A stretch of 64,000 bases of DNA from Bosea sp. ANAM02 (lineage in GTDB: Bacteria > Pseudomonadota > Alphaproteobacteria > Rhizobiales > Beijerinckiaceae): positions 628,188-692,187 of the forward strand of contig NZ_AP022849.1 of the NCBI RefSeq assembly GCF_011764485.1, read 5' to 3'. The notes beneath the pieces are model-generated. The model was not told the origin of the DNA, did not search any database, and saw nothing but the letters and a program-made list of their open reading frames with translations. Made by a program: the position numbers and the translations under genes. Position 1 is the stretch's first letter, and every line of letters starts with the position of its first letter. This document shows positions 1 to 9,015 of this stretch, piece by piece.

Positions 1-1
1 C

Positions 2-763
2 GTTCCGAGTTTCACCCCCGGCATCATGAACGATCTCCTGTGCCTCGGCGACTCCGTCCGCGCGCTGTATGCGGCCGGCCTCGGCGAGCAACTCCGGTAC
101 GTCGTGATCGGCTCGTCCATCCCCGGAATGTTCAACATGGGCGGGGATCTCGGCTACTTCTCCGACGCTATCGCAAGCCAGGACCGAAAGGTCCTGTTCG
201 ATTACGCCCGATGGGCCATCAAGATCATCCATGATGTCTGGGATGGATTCGGCCATCCGGTCATCACCTTCGCCCTGGTGGAGGGAGATGCGCTCGGCGG
301 CGGCTTTGAAGCAGCGCTCGCCCACAACTTTCTTCTGGCCGAGAAAGGGGTGCGTCTCGGGCTGCCGGAGATCACCTTCAACCTCTTTCCGGGCATGGGC
401 GGCACTACCTTCCTGAGCCGCAGGCTGGGCTCGTCGGAGGCCGAGGAAATCCTGTTTCATGGTCGACCTTACACGGCCGAGGAGATGTTCGATCGCGGCG
501 TCGTCGACTACCTCGCCGAGAGGGGGCAGGGCACGGCTAAACTGCTCGAAATCCTAGGTAATTCCGAGGCTTCAACCTCAATCTACCGGGCGCTTCTGAA
601 GGACCGCGACGATCGGCAGGAGCGATGGCAAGTCACCTATGACGAACTTCGTAGGGTGGTCGATATCTGGGCCGAAGGATGCTTCGGCGCGAGGGACGTC
701 GACGTGCGCCACATGCGAAGGATTGTTTCGACGCAGGTCAAGAAGCTCGCCGTCGATCCTTAG
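2..763 (+). CDS. rpfF: RpfF-type crotonase (DSF synthase), 5' end outside the window
   Basis: Crotonase-fold enzyme of the RpfF type, which makes cis-2-unsaturated fatty acid (DSF) quorum signals from acyl-ACP. The frame is already open at base 2, and the residues encoded before the first ATG (base 26) look like the RpfF segment ahead of the crotonase core, so the true start lies upstream of the window. Counting from that ATG, GGGFEAA (Glu95) and LPEITFNLFPGMGG (Glu115) carry the two glutamates that RpfF needs, with the 20-residue spacing of Glu141/Glu161 in the Xanthomonas enzyme. The oxyanion-hole region is FNMGGDL. The next gene is a GGDEF-EAL protein, an arrangement recalling rpfF/rpfR of Burkholderia, where DSF sensing feeds into c-di-GMP. 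The family call is firm; the exact signal made cannot be read. Confidence 0.85.
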   Translation, partial: VPSFTPGIMNDLLCLGDSVRALYAAGLGEQLRYVVIGSSIPGMFNMGGDLGYFSDAIASQDRKVLFDYARWAIKIIHDVWDGFGHPVITFALVEGDALGGGFEAALAHNFLLAEKGVRLGLPEITFNLFPGMGGTTFLSRRLGSSEAEEILFHGRPYTAEEMFDRGVVDYLAERGQGTAKLLEILGNSEASTSIYRALLKDRDDRQERWQVTYDELRRVVDIWAEGCFGARDVDVRHMRRIVSTQVKKLAVDP

Positions 764-782
764 AATTTGAAACTCGATCCTT
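761..782 (+). promoter_or_regulatory. AAGGAT-N10-ATCCTT dyad, site 1
   Basis: TAGAAT-N10-ATCCTT, 10 of 12 positions matching the dyad found in front of many genes in this window. It overlaps the rpfF stop codon and lies about 50 bp before the GGDEF-EAL start. A second ATCCTT sits exactly 21 bp upstream (756-761), inside rpfF. Confidence 0.4.
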
Positions 783-833
783 TACTCTTTTGAAGGAATT
801 TGTGCGACGAAGGACTTCTACATGTGAGGTCCT

Positions 834-3167
834 ATGTCGGCGTTCAGTTTGAACCTGTTTGTCCGGGCCGCCCGTCGAGAGAAGCTCCCGCAGGCGGTCT
901 ATGCCCAGCTCGTCGATGCCCTGTACGGCACATATGCGAGCTTCGTCGCCGGGATGGTCTGCGGCAGCGCCGTCGGCCTGGTGTCCTGGCTCCGTTCAGG
1001 TGATCCCATCTTTCTTTGGGCAACCGCCGCGATCTTCGGAACCTGCGCGTTCCGGACGGTCATCTTGTTCTGGTACCGGTCGCAACCCCGGGGCGATGAC
1101 ATGCGCCTTCGTGAGATCGCGGCCTGGGAGCTCCGCTACGCCGCCGGGGCGTGGACCTTCATGCTCGCGCTCGGCGTCACCAGCGCCCTTGGCGTCTACG
1201 AAGGGAACGACCTGATCACGCTGCTCTACGGCAGCGTCGTGGCCGTCGGCTGCGCCGGCGCCATCGCCGGCCGCAACAGCGCGCGCCCATTGATCGTGAG
1301 CGGGCAGGTCCTGCTCTGCTGCGGTCCGCTCGCGATATCCTTGCTGAGCAGCGGCGAGCCCTATCTGCTCGGCGTGTCGGGCATGATCCTGTTGTTCTTC
1401 GCCGCGGTCTCCTCGACCACGAAAACCCTCTATGCAGGGCTGCGCAGGGCTCTCGTCCAGACGCAGGCCGTCCAGAAGCTCGCAGCGCTGCACAAGCGCG
1501 AGAAGACGCGCTTCGACGATGCGCTGAACACCATGAGGGGTGGGCTGTGCATGTTCGACGTCTCGGGCCGCGTCGTCGTCATCAATGCTGGCCTGCGCTG
1601 CTACTTCCCGACGATCAAGCTTGCCAGCGGAGCGACCATCGGCGGCTTTGTGGAGGCGATCGGCGGAGCGACGCAGGCCAGCACCGAGGATCTCCGTCGC
1701 TTCGGCCTGGAGCTACGCGATCGGCTTGAAGGCGGCCGCCAGACCCCGGTCGAGCTTCTGACTGCCGATGGCAGCATCTTCGAGTTTCGCGTCTCCCTGC
1801 GTGCCGAAGGTGGTGCTGTGGTGGTGGTGGACGACATTTCCGAACGGCGCGCGGCCGAGCGCGAGATCAAGCACCTCGCTCACTTCTGTTCGCTGACGGG
1901 CCTGCCCAACCGCTTCCGTTTCCGCGATGAGATCCAGCGCGTGCTCTCGAACGCGAACAACGGCCTCAGCGGCGATGTCGCCGTCCTCTATGTCGACCTG
2001 GACGGCTTCAAGGAGATCAACGACAGCCTTGGCCATCCGATGGGCGACAAGCTGCTGATCGAGGTCGCCAAGCGACTGCACGAAGCCGCACATGGTGACA
2101 TGGTGGCGCGCTTCGGCGGCGACGAGTTCGTTGTTCTGAAGACCAAGAGCGGAAGCTCACCGGAGCAGCTGGCGAAGCGTCTGATCGACGCCATCAGCGA
2201 GTCCTACGCGATCGACGGTCATCACCTCGTCGTAGGCGCCAGCATCGGCATCGCGTCCTGGCCCGGCGACGGCGAGACGGCCGACGACTTGATCCGCAGC
2301 GCAGACATGGCTCTCTACCATGCCAAGAACGCCGGACGCGGCCAGTATGCTCGCTTCGAGCCGCAGATGGACGCCGACGCGCAGCGCCGGCGAGAGATCG
2401 AAATGGACCTGCGGGTCGCCGTCGCGTCCGGAGCCTTCGAGCTTCACTATCAGCCCCTCGTGGATGCATCTAGCGGGCGCATACTCGCCTGCGAAGCTCT
2501 GCTCCGCTGGCGGCATCCGGATAAGGGCCTGATCTCCCCGGCTCAGTTCATCCCGATCGCCGAGGACACCGGCCTAATCGTAGCGATCGGCGACTGGGTT
2601 CTGGCCAAGGCCTGCAAGGATGCAATGAGCTGGCCTCAGGGCACGCGGGTGGCCGTCAACCTGTCGCCCATCCAGTTCAAGCGCGGTGACGTGGTCGGCG
2701 CCGTCCTCAGCGCGTTGCGGACCTCTGGCCTGCCGCCCGAGCGTCTGGAGTGCGAGATCACCGAGTCTCTGATGATGAGCGATACTCCGGCGACCCGTGA
2801 GGCTATATCCAGCCTCTGTGCGATGGGCGTGCGCTTGGCTCTGGACGATTTCGGGACCGGTCACAGCTCGCTCTCGCGGCTGCACGGCATCCCCTTCCAC
2901 AAGCTCAAGATCGACAAGTCCTTCGTCGACAAGCTTGGCCAAACGCCGGAGTCAATGGCAATCGTGAAGGCGATCGTTTCGCTGGCCCGCGAGCTCGGGA
3001 AGACGGTGGTCGCCGAGGGCGTCGAGACCCGCGTTCAAATGGATATCCTGCAGAAGCTCCATGTTACCGAGCTGCAGGGCTACTTCTTCTCGAAGCCGGT
3101 CCCGATCGCCGATCTTCAAGCGAAGCTGGCCGAGCCCCGGGTGATCAAGCTCGGCCAAGCTGCCTGA
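834..3167 (+). CDS. Membrane-bound GGDEF-EAL c-di-GMP enzyme
   Basis: A 777-residue protein. Residues about 30-195 hold roughly six hydrophobic segments (a MASE-like membrane sensor), 225-340 look like a PAS domain, 345-505 are a diguanylate cyclase domain with intact GGDEF (428-432), and 520-770 are an EAL phosphodiesterase domain. The EAL domain keeps the main catalytic motifs: EALLRW (554), NLS, ECEITES, DDFGTG (671-676), KIDKSF and AEGVET. The inhibitory RxxD site before GGDEF is absent (AHGD), so product inhibition at that site is not expected. A GAGG ribosome site lies 5 bp before the ATG. It follows rpfF by about 70 bp, so it probably connects signal production or sensing with c-di-GMP. 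Which of the two activities dominates cannot be told from sequence. Confidence 0.93.
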   Translation: MSAFSLNLFVRAARREKLPQAVYAQLVDALYGTYASFVAGMVCGSAVGLVSWLRSGDPIFLWATAAIFGTCAFRTVILFWYRSQPRGDDMRLREIAAWELRYAAGAWTFMLALGVTSALGVYEGNDLITLLYGSVVAVGCAGAIAGRNSARPLIVSGQVLLCCGPLAISLLSSGEPYLLGVSGMILLFFAAVSSTTKTLYAGLRRALVQTQAVQKLAALHKREKTRFDDALNTMRGGLCMFDVSGRVVVINAGLRCYFPTIKLASGATIGGFVEAIGGATQASTEDLRRFGLELRDRLEGGRQTPVELLTADGSIFEFRVSLRAEGGAVVVVDDISERRAAEREIKHLAHFCSLTGLPNRFRFRDEIQRVLSNANNGLSGDVAVLYVDLDGFKEINDSLGHPMGDKLLIEVAKRLHEAAHGDMVARFGGDEFVVLKTKSGSSPEQLAKRLIDAISESYAIDGHHLVVGASIGIASWPGDGETADDLIRSADMALYHAKNAGRGQYARFEPQMDADAQRRREIEMDLRVAVASGAFELHYQPLVDASSGRILACEALLRWRHPDKGLISPAQFIPIAEDTGLIVAIGDWVLAKACKDAMSWPQGTRVAVNLSPIQFKRGDVVGAVLSALRTSGLPPERLECEITESLMMSDTPATREAISSLCAMGVRLALDDFGTGHSSLSRLHGIPFHKLKIDKSFVDKLGQTPESMAIVKAIVSLARELGKTVVAEGVETRVQMDILQKLHVTELQGYFFSKPVPIADLQAKLAEPRVIKLGQAA

Positions 3168-3170
3168 CGC

Positions 3171-3878
3171 TTACTGCGTCAGCGCACTCCAGCGCACCGG
3201 GTTCACCACCCGCTGCGCCCGATAGATCAGATAGGCCGCGTTATGTTTGCGGCCTGTCATGTGCATCCAATGACGCGCCTTCGCCAGCGTATCGCCCGGC
3301 GCGTGAACCTCCGCTACGAGGCGCTCGCAAACGAGATCAGACGCGGCGTACGAGGAGCCACGCTCAATGAGTGCGACGGCCCGATCCTCACGCATTTTTC
3401 CCGCCAACAGCCTGCCAGCGACGCCATCAAGGCTCCGCGGCAGCGTAAAGCGAGCCGTGGACGAGGCGATGATCGCGTTGCTCGCCAGCGCGATTTCCAG
3501 ATCCGATCCGGACAGGTCGCCTCGCGCGACAGCAAGCGAGATCACCGGCGCGCGCAGGATCAGGTTCGCGTAGGCATAGAGGAGCTGGTCGAAATGGCTC
3601 GGACGCGCCGGTTCCTTGGCTCGCTCATGCGCCAGGTCGAAAACGATGTAGCGAAGCCGGCCGTCCCACACCCAGCCTTCTGCCTGCTCCATGGCGTCGA
3701 GCGCGGCAAGGCAGTCGGCGTCGTCGAAGCCGGCGAAGCCCTTGGCGATGATGAGCGCACCGGCCTCTTCATCGAAAAGGACCGTGGCTTTGCGCCCGGA
3801 AGCCACAGGAACGAGAGCCGGCTTACGCGTCCCGACGAAAGGACCGCGCTCGTTCATTCCTTCAAAGGCGTGGCTCAT
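3171..3878 (-). CDS. Degenerate RpfF-like crotonase homolog
   Basis: A 235-residue crotonase-fold protein facing the GGDEF-EAL gene tail to tail with a 3-bp gap. It aligns with the rpfF product of this window: APVISLAVARGDLSGSDLEIA corresponds in register to HPVITFALVEGDALGGGFEAA up to that point. The first catalytic Glu is kept (Glu128), but the second, expected 20 residues later, is Arg148 (LPRS instead of LPEI), and the GGG turn is GSD. It is therefore unlikely to be a normal DSF synthase or hydratase; a regulatory or signal-binding role is inference only. An AGGAGAG ribosome site lies 7-8 bp before the ATG. Confidence 0.75.
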   Translation of the reverse strand: MSHAFEGMNERGPFVGTRKPALVPVASGRKATVLFDEEAGALIIAKGFAGFDDADCLAALDAMEQAEGWVWDGRLRYIVFDLAHERAKEPARPSHFDQLLYAYANLILRAPVISLAVARGDLSGSDLEIALASNAIIASSTARFTLPRSLDGVAGRLLAGKMREDRAVALIERGSSYAASDLVCERLVAEVHAPGDTLAKARHWMHMTGRKHNAAYLIYRAQRVVNPVRWSALTQ

Positions 3879-4028
3879 AACCGGTCTCTCCTGATCATTA
3901 AGGAAAGATTAACCGGACTATCCAGAATCTGACAATGGCCAATCCTGCGAGTCCTTCATCCACGGCGCGCGCGCCCGCCCAGCTTGAACGTCGAGAGCGA
4001 CCGCGTAGAGTAGTGGCCCTTCGGTTCG

Positions 4029-4532
4029 GTGGTGGTGCCTTTGATTGACGAAAACAGGCGGGGCAATGCCCGCGGTCGCATTTCCCGGATCCGTCAGGCC
4101 GATGCCGACCATCAGGTCGTTACCGTCGTCACACCCACATCGGATCGGCTTCGCCATCGCCGGCGTCCCTGCGAGGAATGTCCGTGGCGGAAGGACGCTC
4201 CCCGGGGCGCATTCCCGGCCGAGGCTTATCGCCATTCCGCCGACACCGCTCATGACATGTCGCAATCGCAATTCAGCTGCCACATGTCAGGGGCGGAAAA
4301 GGTCAGCACCTGCGCCGGCTTCCTGCTTCGTGGAGCGGACCACAACCTGGCGATCCGGATGGCCATGCGCGAAGGGCGCTTTGATCCCGCCGATGTGACG
4401 GATGATGGGATCGAGCTGTATGCGGGCTATCGCTCCATGGCGATCGCTAACGGTGTCGATCCAGCAGACGCGACCATTGCCGGCTGCCGCGGTGCTGACG
4501 AGATCCCGCATAGGAGAGAGCGCGATCTCTAG
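4029..4532 (+). CDS. Small Cys-rich protein resembling DUF6283
   Basis: A 167-residue protein with the pattern CEECPWRKD, then F(P)xEAY, then CHMSG and CAGF. This recalls DUF6283, a family of probable metal-binding proteins on phages and plasmids whose function is unknown. The first 45 residues are basic and low in complexity; three GTG codons and a TTG stand near the start (4029-4041) with no good ribosome site, so the N-terminus is uncertain. The gene lies alone between the rpfF locus and a run of unknown genes. Confidence 0.6.
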   Translation: MVVPLIDENRRGNARGRISRIRQADADHQVVTVVTPTSDRLRHRRRPCEECPWRKDAPRGAFPAEAYRHSADTAHDMSQSQFSCHMSGAEKVSTCAGFLLRGADHNLAIRMAMREGRFDPADVTDDGIELYAGYRSMAIANGVDPADATIAGCRGADEIPHRRERDL

Positions 4533-4592
4533 CTCCTACGGGCTGTCGTGGGTTTCACCGCCGCATGCCATGGTCCAGGCAGGAGACCGCAC

Positions 4593-5150
4593 ATGCATCG
4601 TTTCGCCACCATCATCGAGAACGCCCCTGCGGGCCATACTGTGCTCGTCTGGGAAGAGGCCGAGGGCGGCGCCTGCAAAGTCGTCGAGCGCGGCGACGAG
4701 GCTCCTGGTGGCCTGGACGTCTATACCTTCGATGTGCAGACGACCTTCTCGCCTCGCGCCTCAGGCAACGCCGGCAAATATCCCGTCTCTGACGCCAAAG
4801 GCGCTCCGCTCTGGCCGGGGGCACGGATTCGTTTCCGCATCCCGACCCACTACATCAACACCGCTGGCGGCGAGGGCACCTTCAAAGCGGTCGACGCGTT
4901 CGGAGGCGCCTATTTCGATTCTGACGAGCCTCTGAATGTCTACTCGCGCACGGGCTTCATCGAAGCGGTTCGCCGCGAGCAGACCGCCGCCGTGTCGGAA
5001 TACCAGTATGAAGGGCCGCAGCGCGGCTTCCTGATGCTCGCGCGAAAGCTGGGCGACCGCCACGAGCACGGCCAGACCGATATCGGCATCGAGCTGACCA
5101 GCGACCCCCGCTCGGTCTGCTCACTCGTGCCGTCTGCGCCCCGACCCTGA
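4593..5150 (+). CDS. Hypothetical protein
   Basis: A 185-residue protein of no recognised family. I start it at the ATG at 4593 because AGGAGA lies 6 bp upstream; an in-frame ATG at 4548 has no such site. It is acidic and soluble, with no signal peptide or membrane segment, and looks mainly beta-strand. It follows the DUF6283-like gene by 60 bp on the same strand and ends 6 bp from the stop of the convergent gene. Confidence 0.65.
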   Translation: MHRFATIIENAPAGHTVLVWEEAEGGACKVVERGDEAPGGLDVYTFDVQTTFSPRASGNAGKYPVSDAKGAPLWPGARIRFRIPTHYINTAGGEGTFKAVDAFGGAYFDSDEPLNVYSRTGFIEAVRREQTAAVSEYQYEGPQRGFLMLARKLGDRHEHGQTDIGIELTSDPRSVCSLVPSAPRP

Positions 5151-5156
5151 GTGAAA

Positions 5157-5891
5157 TCAGGCGACCGACGCTCCTCGGAAGGCGTCTACCGGCACCTTGC
5201 CGTCGGGGAAGGCGATCGCGAAGGCGCTAGGCACTTCAATCGACAGCACCTGGAACCGGGAGTTGCTCTGGCTTGGGTCCGCGGTGAAGTGAACGAAGTC
5301 GCGCACGATGCCCTTGCTCGCTGCGACCAGGCTTATTTCCTCCGGACTGGGATCGCGCGAGAGCAGCAGATGCGTCGCGATCGTCTCGGCCCCCGCACGC
5401 CAGGCGATCGCCTTCCCGCTCTTGGTCGTTGAGATGGCGGGGATCAGGATCTCGCCAAGCCGAATGGGCGATTTCACAACCGGTGCGCGGGCGATGACCC
5501 GGCTTGTGGCAGCTCCCGCCGTGTTCTTCTCGATCACCTTCGCCTTTGCGGCGGCCTCGAAGGCCCCGATGACCTGGCCGACAGGCTTTCCGCTGGAGGG
5601 AGCCTCACAGCGAATGACGAACTCGCCCAGGTCCGGCGACGACACCGTGCAAAACAAACTCCAATCGGAGGGGGCGAAGGCAACGGACGGAGCGTCTCCA
5701 TTCAACGTCTGCATAGCAATCTGCCGCGCCGTATAACGGACGTTCCCACTGCGCACGGAGGGCCCGAAGGCGGTGAGGCTGACCACGAGATATCCGGTGT
5801 CGCGCTCGATGATGCCGACCGCGCCGACCGGCTCGCGCGACAGATGGTCGAGCAGTGCCTCAGCCGAACGATAGACCTCGATCTGTCGCAT
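5157..5891 (-). CDS. Hypothetical protein (operon with the next upstream gene)
   Basis: A 244-residue soluble protein of unknown family, downstream of another unknown gene (5897-6340) with a 5-bp gap, so the two are co-transcribed. The ATG at 5891 is preceded by GGAG at good spacing; a TTG directly before it is the alternative. The N-terminal 120 residues look like a compact alpha/beta domain and the rest is separated by an Ala/Lys-rich stretch. I see no catalytic motif. Confidence 0.6.
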   Translation of the reverse strand: MRQIEVYRSAEALLDHLSREPVGAVGIIERDTGYLVVSLTAFGPSVRSGNVRYTARQIAMQTLNGDAPSVAFAPSDWSLFCTVSSPDLGEFVIRCEAPSSGKPVGQVIGAFEAAAKAKVIEKNTAGAATSRVIARAPVVKSPIRLGEILIPAISTTKSGKAIAWRAGAETIATHLLLSRDPSPEEISLVAASKGIVRDFVHFTADPSQSNSRFQVLSIEVPSAFAIAFPDGKVPVDAFRGASVA

Positions 5892-5896
5892 CAATA

Positions 5897-6340
5897 TCAG
5901 CTCCGGCGTTCCGCGGCGGCGGCGAGAGCCTCGAAGTACGTGAAGACTTCAGTACGGCTCAGATCGCTGAGCTCGTGCGGCTTCACCTGGCCCATCAAAT
6001 GCTCGGTGTCCTCGATCGCGGCGCAGCTGCTGACGACCTGGGAAATGGTCTCCGTTCCACCGTCGCGCGAAGACTTGTGGAACGCCTTGAGCAGGAGCAG
6101 CACGCCGCGTGGGGCCTTCGCGTCCCGGTCGAGTAGGGCCTCCTCGTGACCCTTGATGAGCGCCTCGAGGCCCTTGTGCCATTGCATGCCGGCGAGCCGC
6201 ATCGCGCCGAGCGCTCTATAGACAGTTGCCCGCTCGTTGTCCTTGACGAAGATGGTCGGCGGCGACACGACCGCAACGACGGAGGCGGGCGCCTCCACCA
6301 GACCGTCGAGATCTTCTCCGCCCATTCCTGCTTCGACCAT
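5897..6340 (-). CDS. Hypothetical alpha-helical protein
   Basis: A 147-residue protein that appears mostly helical after residue 30; no family recognised. GAGG lies 8 bp before the ATG. First gene of a two-gene minus-strand unit, reading away from the secreted-protein gene at 6454 across a 113-bp divergent region. That region contains AAGGAA and AAGG-type words but no good copy of the 22-bp dyad. Confidence 0.55.
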   Translation of the reverse strand: MVEAGMGGEDLDGLVEAPASVVAVVSPPTIFVKDNERATVYRALGAMRLAGMQWHKGLEALIKGHEEALLDRDAKAPRGVLLLLKAFHKSSRDGGTETISQVVSSCAAIEDTEHLMGQVKPHELSDLSRTEVFTYFEALAAAAERRS

Positions 6341-6453
6341 GGATTGTCCTCGATTTCCCGTGGATGATCACCAGCATCAAGGTGTCGGTCAACGGTTCTT
6401 GAATTACCAGTAAGGAACAACGGTGGATCGCCACCAACAAGGTCCTTCAATCG

Positions 6454-7104
6454 ATGCGATTCGTGATCCTTGCATTCGCAGTAGCAGCTCTCGGCGCGGC
6501 GCCCGCGCAGGCGAAGGGCGACCAGGAAGCCATCGCGACCGTCCGGTCGGCGCTCGATCGAGGGCACGGCCAGTCGTGCTCTCTCTCTGCCGAGCCGGTG
6601 GCACGGGGAGGCTATTATCCCTGCCTGGATATCGGGCCCTATCGCTTCGTTGCCGAGTATGGCCGTATGCGCGGCTTCGTTCTGATCGAAGGTCAGCCAC
6701 CGTTCCCCATCCTTCACGCCGAGTCAGGACAGGTCGAGTTCCTCGTCCGCGGGCCCTGGCAGGACGATCTCGCTGAACGGGTCTCAGCCTGGTGGGAGGA
6801 CGAGGTTTCAGGTGGACGGGCCCGTCGCGAGGCCCAGGAACAAGGAACCAAACGTCAGAGCGATGCCGAAAAGGCTGTCAGGCGCTTCACCAACCCGTCG
6901 CCCGCGCCAATCTCGGAGCCTGCGGCGCCGCAGCAGTTCGTCCCGCCACCGGTTGGCGTTGTCGGCGCTCCGGCTCGCAGGCAGTCCTCGGCACCGTCAG
7001 CTCCTCTTCCAGGCGGACCTATCGCATTGCGCGACCTGCCAGGCGGCCCAGCTCAGCCACCATCCCGGCAGGATCTCGGTGGCGTGAGCGATCCCAGGTT
7101 CTAA
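6454..7104 (+). CDS. Exported hypothetical protein with Pro-rich tail
   Basis: A 216-residue protein with a clear signal peptide (residues 1-20, cleavage after AQA). The mature part has two cysteines (about 42 and 57) that could form a disulfide, then a charged helix and a Pro/Ala/Gly-rich C-terminal third, which suggests a periplasmic or envelope protein with a flexible tail. No family recognised. Its 3' end overlaps the convergent gene at 7101 by 4 bp. Confidence 0.65.
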   Translation: MRFVILAFAVAALGAAPAQAKGDQEAIATVRSALDRGHGQSCSLSAEPVARGGYYPCLDIGPYRFVAEYGRMRGFVLIEGQPPFPILHAESGQVEFLVRGPWQDDLAERVSAWWEDEVSGGRARREAQEQGTKRQSDAEKAVRRFTNPSPAPISEPAAPQQFVPPPVGVVGAPARRQSSAPSAPLPGGPIALRDLPGGPAQPPSRQDLGGVSDPRF

Positions 7105-8528
7105 GGGGTCATACCCGGCGCGGGGGATATGATGGCCTTGATCTCCTCGAAGTCAGAGGCGTCATTGGCAAGCACAGTGCGCGTGCCCTCGTCATCCAGC
7201 TCGACACGGAACGTCGATGACGTCGCGAGCGACTTTCCAGCTTCCCCGAAGACATAGGCATACTGACCGGCGCCGACCTGCTTGCGAAGGCACGGCCCGC
7301 TTGAGGATCCGAACTGTTTGAAGCCGTCAACCTTCAACAGGTCGACCACGGGGCTCTTCACGACCGTCGACGACCCCAACGGCAATGCCTTGAGGATCTC
7401 GGAGCGTTCCTGGCTGGTTCTCTGTTGGACCAGCGTATAGGTCGCAGGCCTGGCCCGAGCGACAGCCGGGACGGCAGGGGCGTTCCGAGGCCGGGCAAGC
7501 CGCGGCGGGACGACTGCCGGCCCGGCATCATGTTCCAGCTGCGGGCGGGCGGCCGCGATCTGTCGACGCTGCATCCCCGCCAACTCCTGAGGATGGTCGC
7601 GGTAGTACCGCAGTCCCCCGTGCCAGCGGTAAATGTAGGTCGAGTCGGCCGGCGCGCCCATCTCGACCAGTTCCTGCACGAGAAGGAAGGATTCCGTTTC
7701 CGTGCAGGCAACGATCACGCGGGGTGTATAGTCCGGCATCACGGTCGCGAATGTGAGCTCGCGAGCATCGACCACACGTCCGCCGCCGGCCCCCAGCACC
7801 CACTCCGCGATCGCGTTGAGCTCCCATGCCTCGGAGGGGTAGCCCTGACCGTTGAGGTTCGCCATCACCTGGATCGAGCCGAGGGGATCGTGCCCCATCT
7901 GCGTCATGACAGCTTCATGCTCGGCAAAGCACGGGAACCGGCGGAAAACGCCGCGGCCTAGGCCTCGGATCTGGTTCTGGTAGTAGCGCGGAAGGTCGTA
8001 AACACGATGCCAACGCGGCTGGGCAGGGGGCGCCTGCCAGTTCGGGTCGCGCGCGAACACGTTCCGCTGCTGAACTGCAGGCAGGTTTTCTGGCGGCCGC
8101 GGGGGAGGCGGAGGCAGCTCGTCGACGCCGGGACCGTCCCGTCGTAGGAGCTCGATCTGACGAGCCCTTTCGGCATGGACGGCAGCGAGGCGCCCCAGGT
8201 TCCCGCGCGGCATTGCTGCCATCCGGGCCGCCTCTGCGTCTGAAATCTCGTCTTGGATTGGAGGGAGCTGATTGAGCAGCGCGGCGGCCCGGACGATAGC
8301 CTCCGGATCGAAATCGACCTGTCCCAGCGCTCGGGCGGTTTCTTCGGCCGTCGCGTCTTCGCCAGGCGCCTGCGCGCCCTCTGGCGCCGGCGGATCAATC
8401 TGAACGTCCCTCTCGGGCTGTGGCGTGGCCGCGACTTCGCCCTTCGAGACGGCGATCTCGATGTCGAGCTCGACCTTGTCGGCAACAAGGTCCTCTGTCG
8501 GGAGCGGCTTCTTCTCGTTCTCGGGCAT
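7101..8528 (-). CDS. Large hypothetical protein with Pro-rich segments
   Basis: A 475-residue protein, no family recognised. Residues 1-70 are acidic and Pro/Ala-rich and 135-155 include a polyproline stretch (ELPPPPPRPPE). About 165-310 look like a folded alpha/beta domain with many aromatic residues, followed by a second Pro/Ala-rich linker and a C-terminal domain. No signal peptide or membrane segment. The modular, linker-rich build is typical of large structural or secretion-associated proteins, but the function is not readable. Confidence 0.65.
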   Translation of the reverse strand: MPENEKKPLPTEDLVADKVELDIEIAVSKGEVAATPQPERDVQIDPPAPEGAQAPGEDATAEETARALGQVDFDPEAIVRAAALLNQLPPIQDEISDAEAARMAAMPRGNLGRLAAVHAERARQIELLRRDGPGVDELPPPPPRPPENLPAVQQRNVFARDPNWQAPPAQPRWHRVYDLPRYYQNQIRGLGRGVFRRFPCFAEHEAVMTQMGHDPLGSIQVMANLNGQGYPSEAWELNAIAEWVLGAGGGRVVDARELTFATVMPDYTPRVIVACTETESFLLVQELVEMGAPADSTYIYRWHGGLRYYRDHPQELAGMQRRQIAAARPQLEHDAGPAVVPPRLARPRNAPAVPAVARARPATYTLVQQRTSQERSEILKALPLGSSTVVKSPVVDLLKVDGFKQFGSSSGPCLRKQVGAGQYAYVFGEAGKSLATSSTFRVELDDEGTRTVLANDASDFEEIKAIISPAPGMTP

Positions 8529-8631
8529 GTCTACCGTTCAAATCTCAGGTCTTTGGCGTGACGCCATGTTCTGCTCCGAACGCGAAAGCCGCAAGCAGCA
8601 GTCCGCGCTGGCGCCGCGGTGGGCCTCGTGT

Positions 8632-8653
8632 GAGAATCCGTGAAACTATCCTT
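8632..8653 (+). promoter_or_regulatory. AAGGAT-N10-ATCCTT dyad, site 2
   Basis: GAGAAT-N10-ATCCTT, 10 of 12 matches, ending 11 bp before the ATG of the lipoprotein gene at 8665. Confidence 0.4.
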
Positions 8654-8664
8654 GAGGTCACATC

Positions 8665-9015
8665 ATGCTTCGATTCGCAATCCTCGCCATCGCCGCCATC
8701 GCCTTGGGTGGCTGCGCCAACGATCGAGTCGTCGGCGGCGCACTGATCGGCGGCGGCGCCGGTGCCGTCGTCGGGGGCGTTGCTACGGGCAATGTCGGCG
8801 GCGCAGCGGCAGGCGCCGCGATCGGCGCGGTGGGCGGCGCCATCGTTGCTGACGCGACTGATCCTCGACCTGGCGTGAAATGCGTCCGGCCGGGATACGA
8901 CTGGTACGGAAACCCTGTCTGCTTTGCGGTCGCGGTACCAGCCGACTATCACCGCGGCGATTATGTCGTCTATTACCAGGACGGCGGCGTCGGGCGGCGC
9001 TTCTTCGGCTACTGA
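8665..9015 (+). CDS. Glycine-zipper lipoprotein
   Basis: A 116-residue lipoprotein. The signal peptide ends in the lipobox LGGC (Cys17), so the protein should be lipid-anchored in the envelope. Residues about 23-65 are a glycine-zipper segment (repeated GGxxxG such as GGALIGGGAGAVVGG) of the type that forms tightly packed membrane helices in OmpA-like and 17-kDa antigen-like proteins. The C-terminal half is Tyr/Asp-rich. GAGG lies 7 bp upstream of the ATG. The stop overlaps that of the convergent membrane gene. Confidence 0.8.
   Translation: MLRFAILAIAAIALGGCANDRVVGGALIGGGAGAVVGGVATGNVGGAAAGAAIGAVGGAIVADATDPRPGVKCVRPGYDWYGNPVCFAVAVPADYHRGDYVVYYQDGGVGRRFFGY

Noticed and set aside
996..1493. 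Long antisense frame inside the GGDEF-EAL gene
   Set aside because: It is a shadow of a clear enzyme on the other strand and has no ribosome site or family traits. The same applies to the large frames at 11138-12286, 21227-22624, 25741-26820, 45042-46487 and 61629-63332, which lie opposite or across well-supported genes in this GC-rich DNA.
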